From Oscillatoria sp. (GTDB taxonomy: Bacteria; Cyanobacteriota; Cyanobacteriia; Cyanobacteriales; Laspinemataceae), in the NCBI GenBank assembly GCA_011390515.1, contig JAABSJ010000012.1, positions 1 through 52,987 of the forward strand: 52,987 bases of DNA. Reading direction: 5' to 3'. The first letter of the stretch is position 1; each line of letters starts with the position of its first letter. This document shows positions 37,694 to 46,908 of the stretch, one piece after another. The notes under the pieces are model-generated. The model made no database searches, was not told where the DNA came from, and worked only from the letters and a program-made list of their open reading frames with translations. Made by a program: the position numbers and the translations under genes.

Positions 37694-37795
37694 AATTTAA
37701 CTGTCGGGACAAGGTAATGCCTTGTCCTTACGGGTCTGATAATTCTACCGTTATGATGTACATTTGGGGAGTATCATTGTTGAAGGGTTAAGCTG

Positions 37796-38725
37796 ATGTT
37801 AGAGTCGAGTTCTCCGGTGTTATCCGGGTTAATGGGTGTCTGCATTGGTGATGCACTTGGCTTTCCGGTACAGTTTATGAGTCGAGAGGAACGAGTCAAG
37901 GATCCAGTAACAGGAATGAGCCGTTATTCTCTGTGGTCCGATGATAGTTCGCTGACATTTTGCTTGGCTGAGTCAATGTGTGGCGGATTTTCTCTGGAGG
38001 CGATCGCCGATTCTTTTATCAAGTGGTCTGAAGAGGGGTTTTGGACACCGCATGGTCATGCATTTGATATGGGAATGACGACAATTACCGCCATTGATCG
38101 ACTCAAAAGAGGTATTCCCCCGCTTCAAGCTGGGGGTTCCTCGGAACGGAATAATGGCAATGGTTCATTGATGCGAATTCTCCCCCTTGTATTTTATCAT
38201 CAAACGTTAGAATTTGCCGATTTAATTCATCGGGTGCATGAAGTCTCTTGCATCACTCACGCCCATCCCCGCGCACAAATGGCTTGTGGGATTTATGTGA
38301 GTATTGCGACCCAATTGTTGGACGGATGCGATCGCCAGTCGGCTTATTTACAAGGAATCGAAAAAGTTAAAGAGATTTATCAAACCCCCGCCTATTCCAG
38401 AGAAATGTCTCATTTTAACCGGGTATTGATCGGTAACATTGCCGATTATCCGATGGACGAAATCAAGTCAAGTGGCTATGTTGTTCATACCCTAGAGGCT
38501 GCATTGTGGTCCTGGTTAAATACTGATTCTTATGCCGAAGCCGTATTAACCGCAGTTAATTTAGGGGATGATACCGATACGACGGCAGCAGTTACGGGCG
38601 GTTTGGCTGGAATTGAATATGGATTTGCGGCTATTCCTAGCCAATGGGTTGATGAAATTCCTAGAAAAGATGACATTATTGATTTAGCAAACCGTTTAGA
38701 AGTCGCCCTGAATTACCCCCGATAA
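37796..38725 (+). CDS. ADP-ribosylglycohydrolase family protein
   Basis: The 309-residue protein has the all-alpha DraG-type fold with two metal sites. Ligand motifs are WSDDSSLTFCLAESM (residues 47-61), NGNGSLMRILPL, THAHPRAQMA and the C-terminal NLGDDTDTTAAVTGGLAGI. Members remove ADP-ribose from proteins or nucleic acids, or hydrolyse related compounds; DraG regulates nitrogenase reductase in some bacteria. No ADP-ribosyltransferase or nif gene is present, so the target is open. All metal-binding motifs appear intact. Confidence 0.9.
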   Translation: MLESSSPVLSGLMGVCIGDALGFPVQFMSREERVKDPVTGMSRYSLWSDDSSLTFCLAESMCGGFSLEAIADSFIKWSEEGFWTPHGHAFDMGMTTITAIDRLKRGIPPLQAGGSSERNNGNGSLMRILPLVFYHQTLEFADLIHRVHEVSCITHAHPRAQMACGIYVSIATQLLDGCDRQSAYLQGIEKVKEIYQTPAYSREMSHFNRVLIGNIADYPMDEIKSSGYVVHTLEAALWSWLNTDSYAEAVLTAVNLGDDTDTTAAVTGGLAGIEYGFAAIPSQWVDEIPRKDDIIDLANRLEVALNYPR

Positions 38726-38783
38726 ATTGCCTGGATGAGGGATAGAAGTTTTGCCAAATCCAGGGATGAAAACATCGTTTTTA

Positions 38784-38931
38784 TAAGGGAACTCCAAAAA
38801 TAAAATATCCAAAAAACCCGCACACTAAAGGGTGGGGCTACACAAACGAAGCCCGCCTGCGCGGGCTGTAAGAGTCTTGTTAGGTGCTTAACCATCGAAT
38901 TTGGATGATTTATTTGTTGGAATACCCTAAA
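38784..38931. mobile_element. Miniature element, AGGGAACTCC family, carrying the GC-rich module
   Basis: The left end is ATAAGGGAACTCCAAAAATAAA and the right end TTTATTTGTTGGAATACCCTAA. Its interior contains an inverted copy of the CCCGCACAC..GGGTGGGGCTACACA module (about 38817-38870), which suggests one repeat type inserted within another. Confidence 0.75.
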
Positions 38932-38932
38932 C

Positions 38933-39117
38933 TAGCCCGCGCAGGCGGGCTTCGTCCGTATAGCCCCACCCTTGAGGGTGCGGGTTTTTATTATCATGCC
39001 AAATCCGGTTGTTAAAAGTCGGTTTTCGCTTTTAGCCCGCGCAGGCGGGCTTCGTCCGTATAGCCCCACCCTTGAGGGTGCGGGGTTTTATAGATCTATC
39101 ACAACCGGATTCCGTAT
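38933..39117. repeat. GC-rich module followed by the AATCCGGTTGT-ended element
   Basis: A copy of the module (38933-38991, GCCCGCGCAGGCGGGC then CACCCTTGAGGGTGCGGG) is followed at 38997-39117 by a complete element with AATCCGGTTGT / ACAACCGGATTCCGTA ends that itself holds the module. It is nearly identical to 27360-27483. Confidence 0.82.
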
Positions 39118-39138
39118 TCTGCCTAATTTCTGACAAAA

Positions 39139-39174
39139 ATAAACGCCGATGGAATTAGTTCCATCAGCGTTTAT
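39139..39174 (-). terminator. Rho-independent terminator of the small secreted protein gene
   Basis: ATAAACGCCGATGGAA and TTCCATCAGCGTTTAT form a long stem with a TTAG loop. On the minus strand it is followed by a T-rich tract, directly after the stop of the gene at 39199. Confidence 0.85.
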
Positions 39175-39198
39175 GACTTATTCCTAAACCAAACTCAG

Positions 39199-39597
39199 TT
39201 AACGAGTACCCCCAGGACGTAAATCCGGGTTGGGGATGGCTTCTTCTTCTGAAAGTCCCGGTTCAGAATTGTGCAGCATTTGCAATTGTCGGGACCGGAA
39301 ATCCGCTGCTGCATCATTGATGCTTTGCTGTTGCTGGAGATTGAATTCCTGCATACTGCGGGTGGTTCCGAATTGAGCGCGATGAATCAAATCCAATACA
39401 TTCATCTGTTGCCCATCTCCAGCGGTTGATTCAAAGGGATTTTTTTGAAGCTGAATTTGGGGTTCTAGTAAATCACTGGCGCGGTTGGTTTCTTCTGCTG
39501 CCGCAGACTCAGGTAACATTACGGCAGTCATGGCGATCGCCGCTAGGGTTCCGAGTGAAATTCGAGCCATTGGGTAAAAGGTGAACTTCGATTTCAT
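39199..39597 (-). CDS. Small predicted secreted protein
   Basis: From the ATG at 39597 the product has 132 residues. Residues about 10-34 form a signal peptide (hydrophobic GTLAAIAMTAVMLPESAAA with an Ala-x-Ala site). The mature part is Gln-rich and helical (EFNLQQQQSINDAAADFRSRQLQML) and ends in a Pro/Gly tail. It lies 40 bases downstream of the ABC permease gene on the same strand and has its own terminator, so it may be the last gene of that transcript. No family is recognised. Confidence 0.6.
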   Translation of the reverse strand: MKSKFTFYPMARISLGTLAAIAMTAVMLPESAAAEETNRASDLLEPQIQLQKNPFESTAGDGQQMNVLDLIHRAQFGTTRSMQEFNLQQQQSINDAAADFRSRQLQMLHNSEPGLSEEEAIPNPDLRPGGTR

Positions 39598-39637
39598 AGG
39601 GTTGTCAGGTGAACCATGAGTTATACCGACTATTCTA

Positions 39638-40519
39638 CTAAGCAAAAGTTCTCCGGAGGAGGGGTTGAATGCTCAATAATGCCACGGCAGCAAATCCGGC
39701 GAGGATTCCCAATGCACCGCCAAAGCTGACTTCTCCCCAAGGGGCCTGCATGACGATACTGCTGAGGGCCCAGTCAGAATGGAGATACAGATAGCGAATC
39801 GGTTCGATCGCATAACTTAGAGGATTCAAGGTTGCCACCACTTGCAACCATTTCGGCATAAAGGAAAGGGGCGCTAATGCCGTACTCGCAAACAATAGCG
39901 GCAAGTTAATCACGAAAATCACCGCCAGCAGTTCGATATGTCCCGGTAAGGCAAAGGCTAATCCCAGACTCAATCCAGTGACGCCTAAAACCAGCAGCAG
40001 GGTAATAAAGGCGATCGCCCCTAATCCTAATCCCCCCGGTAATCCTGCGCCCATAAACGCCCCGGCAGTCACAATCACCGCAGTTTGAATGAAGCTCAAC
40101 AGCAAAATATAAATTGCCGAAGCCACCACAATGGAAAACCGAGTCGAGAGGGGGGCAACCAGGAGGCGATTCAGAAAGCCAAATTCGCGATCGAACATAA
40201 TTGGCAATCCCGCATTTAACGCCCCAGAAAAGGCGGTAAACACAATCACCCCCGCCCCTAAAAATTGGGCATAATTCACACTTTCCCCAAACATTCCTTG
40301 GGGAGCATTTTGAAACAATGCGCCGAATAAAATCAGCCACATCAACGGCTGAATCACCCCAGCAATTAACGTAGAAGGACGGCGCTGTAATTGAATAAAC
40401 AGCCGTTTGGTCAGGGCCAAGGTTTCCTGAGTAAATTCCCCGATGGGGCTACTGGCAGGAATCTCAACCCCGGGGTTACTTAAGGTTGTAGTTGGATTTG
40501 GTGTAACGGTTTGACTCAT
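39638..40519 (-). CDS. ABC-2 type exporter permease (DrrB-like)
   Basis: The 293-residue membrane protein has six predicted helices. It has family features RRPSTLIAGVIQPLMWLILFGALF, MFDREFGFLNRLLVAPLSTR and the C-terminal LNPLSYAIEPIRYL, as in daunorubicin-resistance-type ABC-2 permeases. The ATG at 40519 (MSQTVTPNP) is preferred over 40579 because the upstream extension overlaps a dispersed hairpin repeat. It works with the ATPase encoded upstream. The cargo (lipid, polysaccharide or small molecule) cannot be told. Confidence 0.88.
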   Translation of the reverse strand: MSQTVTPNPTTTLSNPGVEIPASSPIGEFTQETLALTKRLFIQLQRRPSTLIAGVIQPLMWLILFGALFQNAPQGMFGESVNYAQFLGAGVIVFTAFSGALNAGLPIMFDREFGFLNRLLVAPLSTRFSIVVASAIYILLLSFIQTAVIVTAGAFMGAGLPGGLGLGAIAFITLLLVLGVTGLSLGLAFALPGHIELLAVIFVINLPLLFASTALAPLSFMPKWLQVVATLNPLSYAIEPIRYLYLHSDWALSSIVMQAPWGEVSFGGALGILAGFAAVALLSIQPLLRRTFA

Positions 40520-40576
40520 AATCTGATTGTTTATGGTATTTTTTGCAGTTGAATGAGCAGGTGCATCTCCAGAAGG

Positions 40577-40663
40577 CATCCCTCACCCTAAATCCCTCTC
40601 CCAAGGGGCGAGGGACTTCTAGCTCCCCTTCTCCCCTTGGGAGAAGGGGTTGGGGGATGAGGG
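40577..40663. repeat. Long hairpin repeat between the ABC ATPase and permease genes
   Basis: CATCCCTCACCCTAAATCCC and GGTTGGGGGATGAGGG face each other around smaller stems (CTCCCAAGGGGCGAGGG, TCTCCCCTTGGGAGA). It looks like an insertion within the operon and could weaken permease expression. Confidence 0.8.
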
Positions 40664-40733
40664 TTCGATGGAGATATTTGCATAATTGAGATGTACCCGA
40701 ATGAACAGGGAAAAAAACCAAGTGGGACTGATG

Positions 40734-41753
40734 TTATCGCATATTCTGTTTGCGTTCTTTTTTCGGGTCCCGTGTTCCTGCTGCGGCAATTTCTGCATCT
40801 AACAGGGTGCGACCCGTTGCGGTGAGATAAACATCATCTAAACTGGGTCGAGATTGGGCAATTCCGAAGGTGGGTAAACCGGCATCTCGTAAGGCTTGCT
40901 GAATGGTTAATAGGGCATCAGTTTGGGATTTTACCACCAAATTCAGGGAGTTTCCTTGAGCATTGTTGATGATAATTTCTTCTACAAAGGGCAGGGGTTC
41001 GAGTAAGGATTTGGCTTGTTGTGCCTCTTCCATTGGGGAGAATTCCCGGATGCGTAGGGTAATACGATCGCCTCCGACTTTATCTTTTAAGGCAGAGGGA
41101 GTGCCGGTATCAATCACTTGACCGCGATCGATAATGGCCACGCGATCGGCCAAGGCATCAATTTCTTCCAGATAATGACTGGTAATCAAAACCGTCGTCC
41201 CATTTTCGCGCAACTGCCGCAGAAATCCCCAAACCGCCATCCGAGTCTCAATATCTAACCCAACGGTGGGTTCATCCAAGACTAAAACATCCGGTTGGTG
41301 CAATAATCCTGCCGCTAAATCCAGCCGCTTCTTGAGACCCCCGGAATATTTCCCCGTTTGGCGATCGGCCCATTCGTCCAATCCCAACAAGGCGAGGACC
41401 GTCTTAATTCTATCTCTTGCCAAAAACTTGGGAAGATGATATAATGCCGCTTGCAATTCCAACAGTTCGCGACCCGTCAGCACCTTATCTAAGGCCACTT
41501 CCTGGGCCACATAACCCAGTTTGGTGCGGGCCAATTTAGGGTTGGCTACCACATCGATGCCCGAAACCTCCAGACGACCGGCATCCGGGGTAACCAGACT
41601 GCATAAACAGCGAATGGTGGTGGTTTTGCCTGCACCATTGGGACCCAACAGCCCGAAGATTTCACCGGGAGCAATTTGGAACGAGACATCTTTGACCGCT
41701 TCCACGGTTCCGTAACGCTTTTGAAGGTTTTCGATTAAAACAGCAGGGGCCAT
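40734..41753 (-). CDS. ABC exporter ATP-binding protein (DrrA-like)
   Basis: The 339-residue ATPase has Walker A GPNGAGKTTT, a Q-loop (GYVAQE), signature KYSGGLKKRLDLAAGLL, Walker B VLVLDEPTVGLD and switch His (ITSHYLEE). The C-terminal extension with DVYLTATGRTL is typical of DrrA-type exporters. The ATG at 41753 (MAPAVLIENLQKRYG) is preferred over the frame start at 41780. Its partner is the permease downstream, 214 bases away with a hairpin repeat in between. Confidence 0.92.
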   Translation of the reverse strand: MAPAVLIENLQKRYGTVEAVKDVSFQIAPGEIFGLLGPNGAGKTTTIRCLCSLVTPDAGRLEVSGIDVVANPKLARTKLGYVAQEVALDKVLTGRELLELQAALYHLPKFLARDRIKTVLALLGLDEWADRQTGKYSGGLKKRLDLAAGLLHQPDVLVLDEPTVGLDIETRMAVWGFLRQLRENGTTVLITSHYLEEIDALADRVAIIDRGQVIDTGTPSALKDKVGGDRITLRIREFSPMEEAQQAKSLLEPLPFVEEIIINNAQGNSLNLVVKSQTDALLTIQQALRDAGLPTFGIAQSRPSLDDVYLTATGRTLLDAEIAAAGTRDPKKERKQNMR

Positions 41754-41967
41754 GAGTTTCTTAATCCGAACTTGATACAAATCTACACACTCTGTAATTT
41801 CATTTTAAACGATTTATGGTATGTCCGGAGTAAAAATTTCAGAATAGGGCCTCTCAGTCCGAGGGATTACCCTGGATCAAGGGTTGGCAGTGGATCGGGC
41901 GAATTGGGACAGGGGGATAACGTGGATAACGCAAAAATTGCTAAATTTCTACCAATTTTTGCGGGGA

Positions 41968-42522
41968 TTAAGGAATTTTAGCGTCATCAAAAATCTGTGC
42001 GGAAGTGAATTCTAATCCGGGGAATAATTCATCGGTAATGACTTCATTCCCCTGTTTGGTTTGAGGGGGAGAATCGGGATAGAAAATTGTTATGGTTTTG
42101 ACTTGAGCATCAATAACCCAGACGCGAGAAACTCCAGCATTTAAGTAATCGATCGCCTTGCCACTGATTTCGCCAAAACTTTGGTCCGGTGAAATAATTT
42201 GAATGGCTAATTCAGGAGGGACGGGACAAGCTTCATCCAGGATGCGATCGCGAGACAGGCGAGTATCTGAGATATACAGCAAATCCGGGATGGGCACCCA
42301 GTCTTGGCCCTTGCGTTTGAGTCTTATGGCCCACTCAATCCCCACCTCACCCCGGTCTTGATGCCATTGCGTCAGCAGTAGAAACAGGATACCCGTTAAT
42401 TTGGAATGAAATCGTTTCGGTGACATTTTGGGTTTAGCTTCTCCATCAACCAGTTCGTAAGTAATATCCCCTTCCGGTAAAGCGAAAAATTCTTCTAGGG
42501 TTAGCTTTGCTTTGACTTCCAC
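41968..42522 (-). CDS. Uma2-family (DUF820) putative endonuclease
   Basis: The 184-residue protein has the PD-(D/E)xK-like Uma2 fold common in many copies in cyanobacteria: LTLEEFFALPEGDITYELVDGE, VPIPDLLYISDTRL, PPELAIQIISPDQSFGEISGKAIDYLNAGVSRVWVID. In most relatives the IISP strand carries a Glu (AIEIISP); here it is Gln, from CAA. The Asp in PDLLYI and the Lys in GKAIDY remain. The GTG at 42522 has a very strong AGGAGG upstream. The role of the family is not settled, and activity is doubtful if the Glu is catalytic. Confidence 0.85.
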   Translation of the reverse strand: MEVKAKLTLEEFFALPEGDITYELVDGEAKPKMSPKRFHSKLTGILFLLLTQWHQDRGEVGIEWAIRLKRKGQDWVPIPDLLYISDTRLSRDRILDEACPVPPELAIQIISPDQSFGEISGKAIDYLNAGVSRVWVIDAQVKTITIFYPDSPPQTKQGNEVITDELFPGLEFTSAQIFDDAKIP

Positions 42523-42610
42523 GTTCCCTCCTGTGATGTTAATCTCTGTTCATTTTAACATTTTTAGTTGGGCTAACCCTGCACCTTTCAGGATACAGGT
42601 TTTTATAAAT

Positions 42611-42778
42611 CTATAGCGGTTCTCATGGGCGTGAGTACAGAATATTAAATTGTAGGGGCGCAATGCTTGCGCCCTCCCCCGGGCGCAAGCATTGCGCCCC
42701 TACGCATCCAACAGAGAACCACTATAGGGGAGGGCGCAAGCATTGCGCCCCTACGCATCCAACAGAGAACCGCTATAT
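42611..42778. mobile_element. Composite miniature element with TATAGCGGTTCTC ends
   Basis: The left end CTATAGCGGTTCTCATG and right end CAGAGAACCGCTATA are inverted repeats. A third end-like sequence, AGAGAACCACTATAG, sits inside near 42713. The stretch AGGGCGCAAGCATTGCGCC with CCTACGCATCCAACAGAGAACC occurs twice in direct order, so the right half is duplicated. Confidence 0.8.
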
Positions 42779-42911
42779 CAGAACCGGATTTGGCTCATTT
42801 TCTCAAAATTACTCAAAAAAAATTAGGGGTAGGCAATTGGCCCACCCCATCCCACAATTTCTGTGGTTTACTAACCCATTTGGATTAGTTTTATTAGCAA
42901 TTAACTGCTCA

Positions 42912-43892
42912 TTACATCACGCCAGTTGCACTGATTAAAACCTGGACATTCTGACCGATCGCCGCCACTACCTGATGAGTCACGGGCAAACTATCCACCA
43001 CCATTCCGGCAGATAATAACATCAGATATAAAATCGAGTATTTAAACAGCGATCGCGCTTTGTCTCGGTCTGTGGGGGCTTGCAACAGTTCCCAGGCTTT
43101 CTTGGCAAAAATCACCCCTAAAAACACCGCCAAGGCGGCATAGACCATTCCACTGGTATGCAAGGGATAAGTCAGCGCCAAGGTTAAGGGTAAAAGCAAT
43201 AAAGTATAATACCAGATTTGACGGGCGGTTTCTTCATCTCCCTTAATTACCGGCAACATGGGGACATTGACTGCCGCATAGTCATCGCGAATCATCATCG
43301 CTAATGCCCAGAAGTGGGGCGGTGTCCAGAGAAAAATGATGGCGAACATTACCCACGGTGCCCAACTGAGATCTCCAGTGACTGCCGCCCAACCGACTAA
43401 CGGGGGAATTGCCCCGGCAGCGCCTCCGATGACGATATTTTGGGTACTGTGTCGCTTGAGGAAATGGGTATAGATGGCGACATAGAAGACGATTCCCGAC
43501 ATGGCTAGAAGTGCGGCGAGTAAGTTCGCATACACTGTCAGCAGGGTAAACGACGTGACTGCTAGGGCGATCGCAAAAATCAGCGCATCCCGAGGTTGCA
43601 CCCGACCCGAGGGTAAGGGGCGATGACGGGTGCGTTCCATGATGTAATCGATATCGCGATCGTACAAACAGTTAATCGTATTCGCTGAGGCGGCAGCTAA
43701 AGCCCCGCCAGCCATTGTCACTAACACTAACAGGGGATCAACTTCTCCATTAGCCGCTACCCAGAGTCCCGATGCCGTGGTAATCAGCAGCAACAGAATA
43801 ATTCGAGGTTTGGTTAACTGGTAGTAACTTTTTAGCACTTGCAACAGAGTTTCATGATGCCGTTGTGTACCAGTTGCGATGATTTCTTGCAT
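42912..43892 (-). CDS. ctaB: Protoheme IX farnesyltransferase (heme O synthase)
   Basis: This 326-residue UbiA-type prenyltransferase has nine hydrophobic segments. The first Asp-rich motif region is [28 protein letters not shown]; further conserved segments are [10 protein letters not shown] and [19 protein letters not shown]. It adds farnesyl to heme B to give heme O, the substrate of CtaA, in the membrane. It follows ctaA by 77 bases on the same strand and is divergent from the oxidase structural genes. Confidence 0.95.
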   Translation of the reverse strand: MQEIIATGTQRHHETLLQVLKSYYQLTKPRIILLLLITTASGLWVAANGEVDPLLVLVTMAGGALAAASANTINCLYDRDIDYIMERTRHRPLPSGRVQPRDALIFAIALAVTSFTLLTVYANLLAALLAMSGIVFYVAIYTHFLKRHSTQNIVIGGAAGAIPPLVGWAAVTGDLSWAPWVMFAIIFLWTPPHFWALAMMIRDDYAAVNVPMLPVIKGDEETARQIWYYTLLLLPLTLALTYPLHTSGMVYAALAVFLGVIFAKKAWELLQAPTDRDKARSLFKYSILYLMLLSAGMVVDSLPVTHQVVAAIGQNVQVLISATGVM

Positions 43893-43969
43893 GATAAATG
43901 TTTTGTTTCCTTTCAGCAGTCAAGAGGCTGGGCGATTGCATCGAAATACAGTTGACGATGGAAAAATTC

Positions 43970-44890
43970 TCAAACCCGAACGCTTCCGGCGCGATCGCGC
44001 ATTGCTAACACTGTAAACGCCACCAGGGTTCCGAGTAAGGCTGCACCCGTCGCTTGGTGAGACACCGTGAGCAGTTCTACTTGCAGATGTTCGTAAAAGG
44101 TAGCAATCCCTAAGCAAATTTGCAAGAGTAACAACATACCGGCCCACCGGGCGAGTTGTCGTAATTTAGGATGCAATGCCGGAGTTCGGAATGCCAAAAC
44201 CACTAAAGCGAGAATCGTGACCGTCGGGGGAACAACCCCAAAAATGTGACTGTTCATCACGGTGCATAGCTGATTGTAGCCGAAACATTGGTGAAGCGCC
44301 CATTGGGAACCGACTAATCCCCCAAGTAAACTTTGGACATAGACAAAAATTGCGCCGAACAGGCCAATCCACGGGAGTTTACCTACATTGCCAGTCCCTT
44401 GGTAGGGTAACAGTGCCATGCCAATGATTAACAGGGTGGTGAAAAATAATAGGGCAGTTCCCAGATGAGCGGTTACAATGTCAAATCGCAGCAGTTCGGT
44501 GACGGTGAGTCCGCCTAAGACGGCTTGAAAGACGATTAAACCCAATGCGCCGGTGGAGGCAAAAGGTAGCCAACCGGGGAGTTCGCGGCGATCCCACCAG
44601 GATAATCCGGCTAAGGCGATCGCGCTGAGTCCGATTAATCCCGCATCTAAGCGGTGAAACCATTCCAAGAACACCTGCAAATTCATCTGCTGGGTGGGGA
44701 CTAACTGACCATAACAAAGCGGCCAGTCAGGACAAGCCAGACCCGCATTCATCACCCTTGTTGCACTGCCGACTGCCATTAATAGCAGGGTCGCGATCGC
44801 AATTTTCCAAACCAAGCGACGAATCCGATCCCGAGGGGGGGAGTCAGTGGGTGCGATCGCCGGATGCCGATCAACGACTGAGTTCGCCAT
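43970..44890 (-). CDS. ctaA: Heme A synthase
   Basis: The 306-residue membrane protein oxidises heme O to heme A. It shows VGSATRVMNAGLACPDWPLCYGQ with the conserved cysteines, FLEWFHRLDAGLIGL with a heme-ligand His, FDIVTAHLGTALLF, and in the second half QCFGYNQLC and VSHQATGAALLG. The gene has AAGGAG before the ATG. It probably forms an operon with ctaB. The structural genes ctaCDE start 0.9 kb away in the other direction. Confidence 0.95.
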   Translation of the reverse strand: MANSVVDRHPAIAPTDSPPRDRIRRLVWKIAIATLLLMAVGSATRVMNAGLACPDWPLCYGQLVPTQQMNLQVFLEWFHRLDAGLIGLSAIALAGLSWWDRRELPGWLPFASTGALGLIVFQAVLGGLTVTELLRFDIVTAHLGTALLFFTTLLIIGMALLPYQGTGNVGKLPWIGLFGAIFVYVQSLLGGLVGSQWALHQCFGYNQLCTVMNSHIFGVVPPTVTILALVVLAFRTPALHPKLRQLARWAGMLLLLQICLGIATFYEHLQVELLTVSHQATGAALLGTLVAFTVLAMRDRAGSVRV

Positions 44891-45815
44891 AATTGCTACT
44901 CCTTCGCGTCATTTTCGTTCCTTATGTTAAATTAACACTGAGTAATTACTCTGATGTAGTTTATCCTTTCCCCCAAATCCAACAACCCCATTCTTTTTCT
45001 ACAGTAGCGAGTCAGAAGCGAGAGCGACAAGCCTTTTCCCTTATTTTCCCTCCCTAAAAAATTGCCCGGATTTCCTGACAATCTCTCCTGGAAAGTTAAC
45101 CTTTCTTCACAAATCCCCGTTCGTACTAACGCTTTCACCCATCATCCCTCCCAGTTCGTAGTGACGGTTTCAACCGTCATCCCCCCTCCCCGTTCGTAGT
45201 AGATCTCTTGCTTGCATTCCGGATTGATCCCCCCAACCCCCCTTTTTAAGGGGGGCTTAAGAGATTTATGCAAAAAGTTTAGTGATGCTTGAAACCATCA
45301 TCCCAGTTCGTAGTGACGGTTTCAACCGTCATCCCCCCTCCCATTTCGTAGTAGATCTCTTGCCAAATTCCGGATTGATCCCCCCAACCCCCCTTCTTAA
45401 GGGGGGCTTAAGAGATTTATGCAAAAAGTTTAGTGATGCTTGAAATCATCATCCCCGTTCGTAGTGACGGTTTCAACCGTCATCCCCGTTCACTGCCAAA
45501 AACAAACATTAGACTTCTGGCAAAATTCTCTTAAGCCCCCCTTAAGAAGGGGGGTTGGGGGGATCAATCCAGAATTGTGCAAGACGACTATTCACCAATA
45601 ACAACAGTGCAATCCCCCGGACATCCCCGAACCATTCCCCAAAAAAACCCTGATTTATCCCCTCCCTATGACAAATTGAGGGACGGAATATACCCACAAC
45701 CCATACATCGGACCCGAAAAATTGCTAACTTAGCAAATGGAGTCATAAAAAACTGTTGCAAGACAGCACTCGGAGTCGCCGATCGCGGCAAAATTTCTGA
45801 TCAAGGAGGTTGAAG
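44891..45815. other. Divergent ctaA-ctaC intergenic region filled with repeats
   Basis: This 925-base region should hold the promoters of both cta units. Most of it is repeat DNA (45152-45580). No protein gene is supported; the 78-codon frame at 45577-45813 overlaps repeat sequence at its start and has no recognisable features. Confidence 0.5.
45152..45580. repeat. About 152-bp tandem repeat with embedded palindromes
   Basis: Units start at about 45152, 45304 and 45455 (third incomplete). Each contains CGTAGTGACGGTTTCAACCG (a palindrome GACGGTTTCAACCGTC), TTCGTAGTAGATCTCTTGC, CCGGATTGATCCCCCCAACC, a CCCCTTNTTAAGGGG stem and GCAAAAAGTTTAGTGATGCT. An inverted copy of the stem part ends the block at 45520-45570. 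Confidence 0.88.
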
Positions 45816-46829
45816 TTGAAAGTACCCAGTGCTATCTGGACAATGATCGCAGGCGTCACCATCACCCTGGTGAGCTTGTGGGTCGGCCAGAATCATAATC
45901 TCATGCCCGTTGCCGCCTCAGAAGAAGCGCCCCGGATTGATGCACTATTTAACACGATGATGACCATTTCCACAGGTCTGTTTCTGATTGTGCAAGGGAT
46001 CATCGTGATTTCCATTTTCAAATTTAGAAAACGGGCCGATGACAATACCGATGGGCCACCCATTCATGGCAACGTTCCCCTAGAAATTCTCTGGACAGCG
46101 ATCCCCGCCGTGATCATCATGGGGATTGGGGTTTACAGTTTTGAAATTTACAACTCAATGGGGGGCCTAGATCCAATGGCCTCCCATGAGTCTCATGTTG
46201 CCCATAAACACCAAGCTGGGGCGGCGATCGCCGCATCCTTACCCTCGGAAGAACCCGGCATGGCCCCCAGTAAAGCACCGGGTAAACTGGTTGCCCTGGG
46301 CGTTGGGGCCTCCCCCCGCACCCAAGGTCAAGACCCGTTTGTCAGTGTCAACGTTCTCGGACTCCAGTTTGCCTGGATTTTCACCTATCCCAACAGTGGG
46401 GTAACTGCTGGAGAATTGCATCTCCCGGCAGGAAAAGAGGTGGAACTGACCATTAGCGCCAGTGATGTGATCCACTCCCTGTGGATTCCGGAATTTCGAC
46501 TGAAACAAGACGCCATCCCCGGACGAGAAAGCGAGTTGCGCTTTGTTCCCCAAGTAATTGGAGAATACTCCGTGGTTTGCGCCGAACTCTGTGGGTCCTA
46601 TCATGGCGGGATGAAAACCCGGGTGATTGTGGAGTCGGAAGAAGATTTCCAAGCTTGGTTACAGAGTCAGATTGTGGCCCAATCTGAGGGACTGGAAACG
46701 GTGGCATTGAATCCGGCAGACTTATCGGAAACCGACTATCTGCAACCGATGGCCGCTGAGATGGGGATTGATGGAGAGACCCTCAATCAACTCCATGCCG
46801 AACACCATCTGGGCGATCGGGCGATTTAA
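45816..46829 (+). CDS. ctaC: Cytochrome c oxidase subunit II
   Basis: The 337-residue subunit carries the CuA electron-entry site: C-x3-C-x3-H-x2-M in CAELCGSYHGGM, with the earlier His in DVIHSLWIPEF. Two N-terminal membrane segments are present, at about residues 8-30 and 45-66, with a third hydrophobic stretch at 88-106. The TTG at 45816 is chosen because AAGGAGG ends six bases before it; a TTG at 45810 would overlap that site. It is the first gene of ctaCDE. Confidence 0.94.
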   Translation: MKVPSAIWTMIAGVTITLVSLWVGQNHNLMPVAASEEAPRIDALFNTMMTISTGLFLIVQGIIVISIFKFRKRADDNTDGPPIHGNVPLEILWTAIPAVIIMGIGVYSFEIYNSMGGLDPMASHESHVAHKHQAGAAIAASLPSEEPGMAPSKAPGKLVALGVGASPRTQGQDPFVSVNVLGLQFAWIFTYPNSGVTAGELHLPAGKEVELTISASDVIHSLWIPEFRLKQDAIPGRESELRFVPQVIGEYSVVCAELCGSYHGGMKTRVIVESEEDFQAWLQSQIVAQSEGLETVALNPADLSETDYLQPMAAEMGIDGETLNQLHAEHHLGDRAI

Positions 46830-46908
46830 ACGGGTGATTTCTGGAACCCATCACCCTGGATCTTCCTGAATTAGTGAAGACAGACGCATCAGTAATAACA
46901 ATTGATTT

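Noticed and set aside
42663-42938. Plus-strand frames with repeated HCAPTHPTEN or IAPLRIQQRT
   Set aside because: The amino-acid repeats are only the translation of the duplicated miniature element at 42611-42778.
45152-45580. CRISPR array
   Set aside because: The repeats are about 152 bases long, contain internal palindromes and have no unique spacers of uniform length.
45577-45813. 78-codon frame before ctaC
   Set aside because: It starts inside repeat DNA, ends in the ctaC ribosome-binding region and has no family resemblance.
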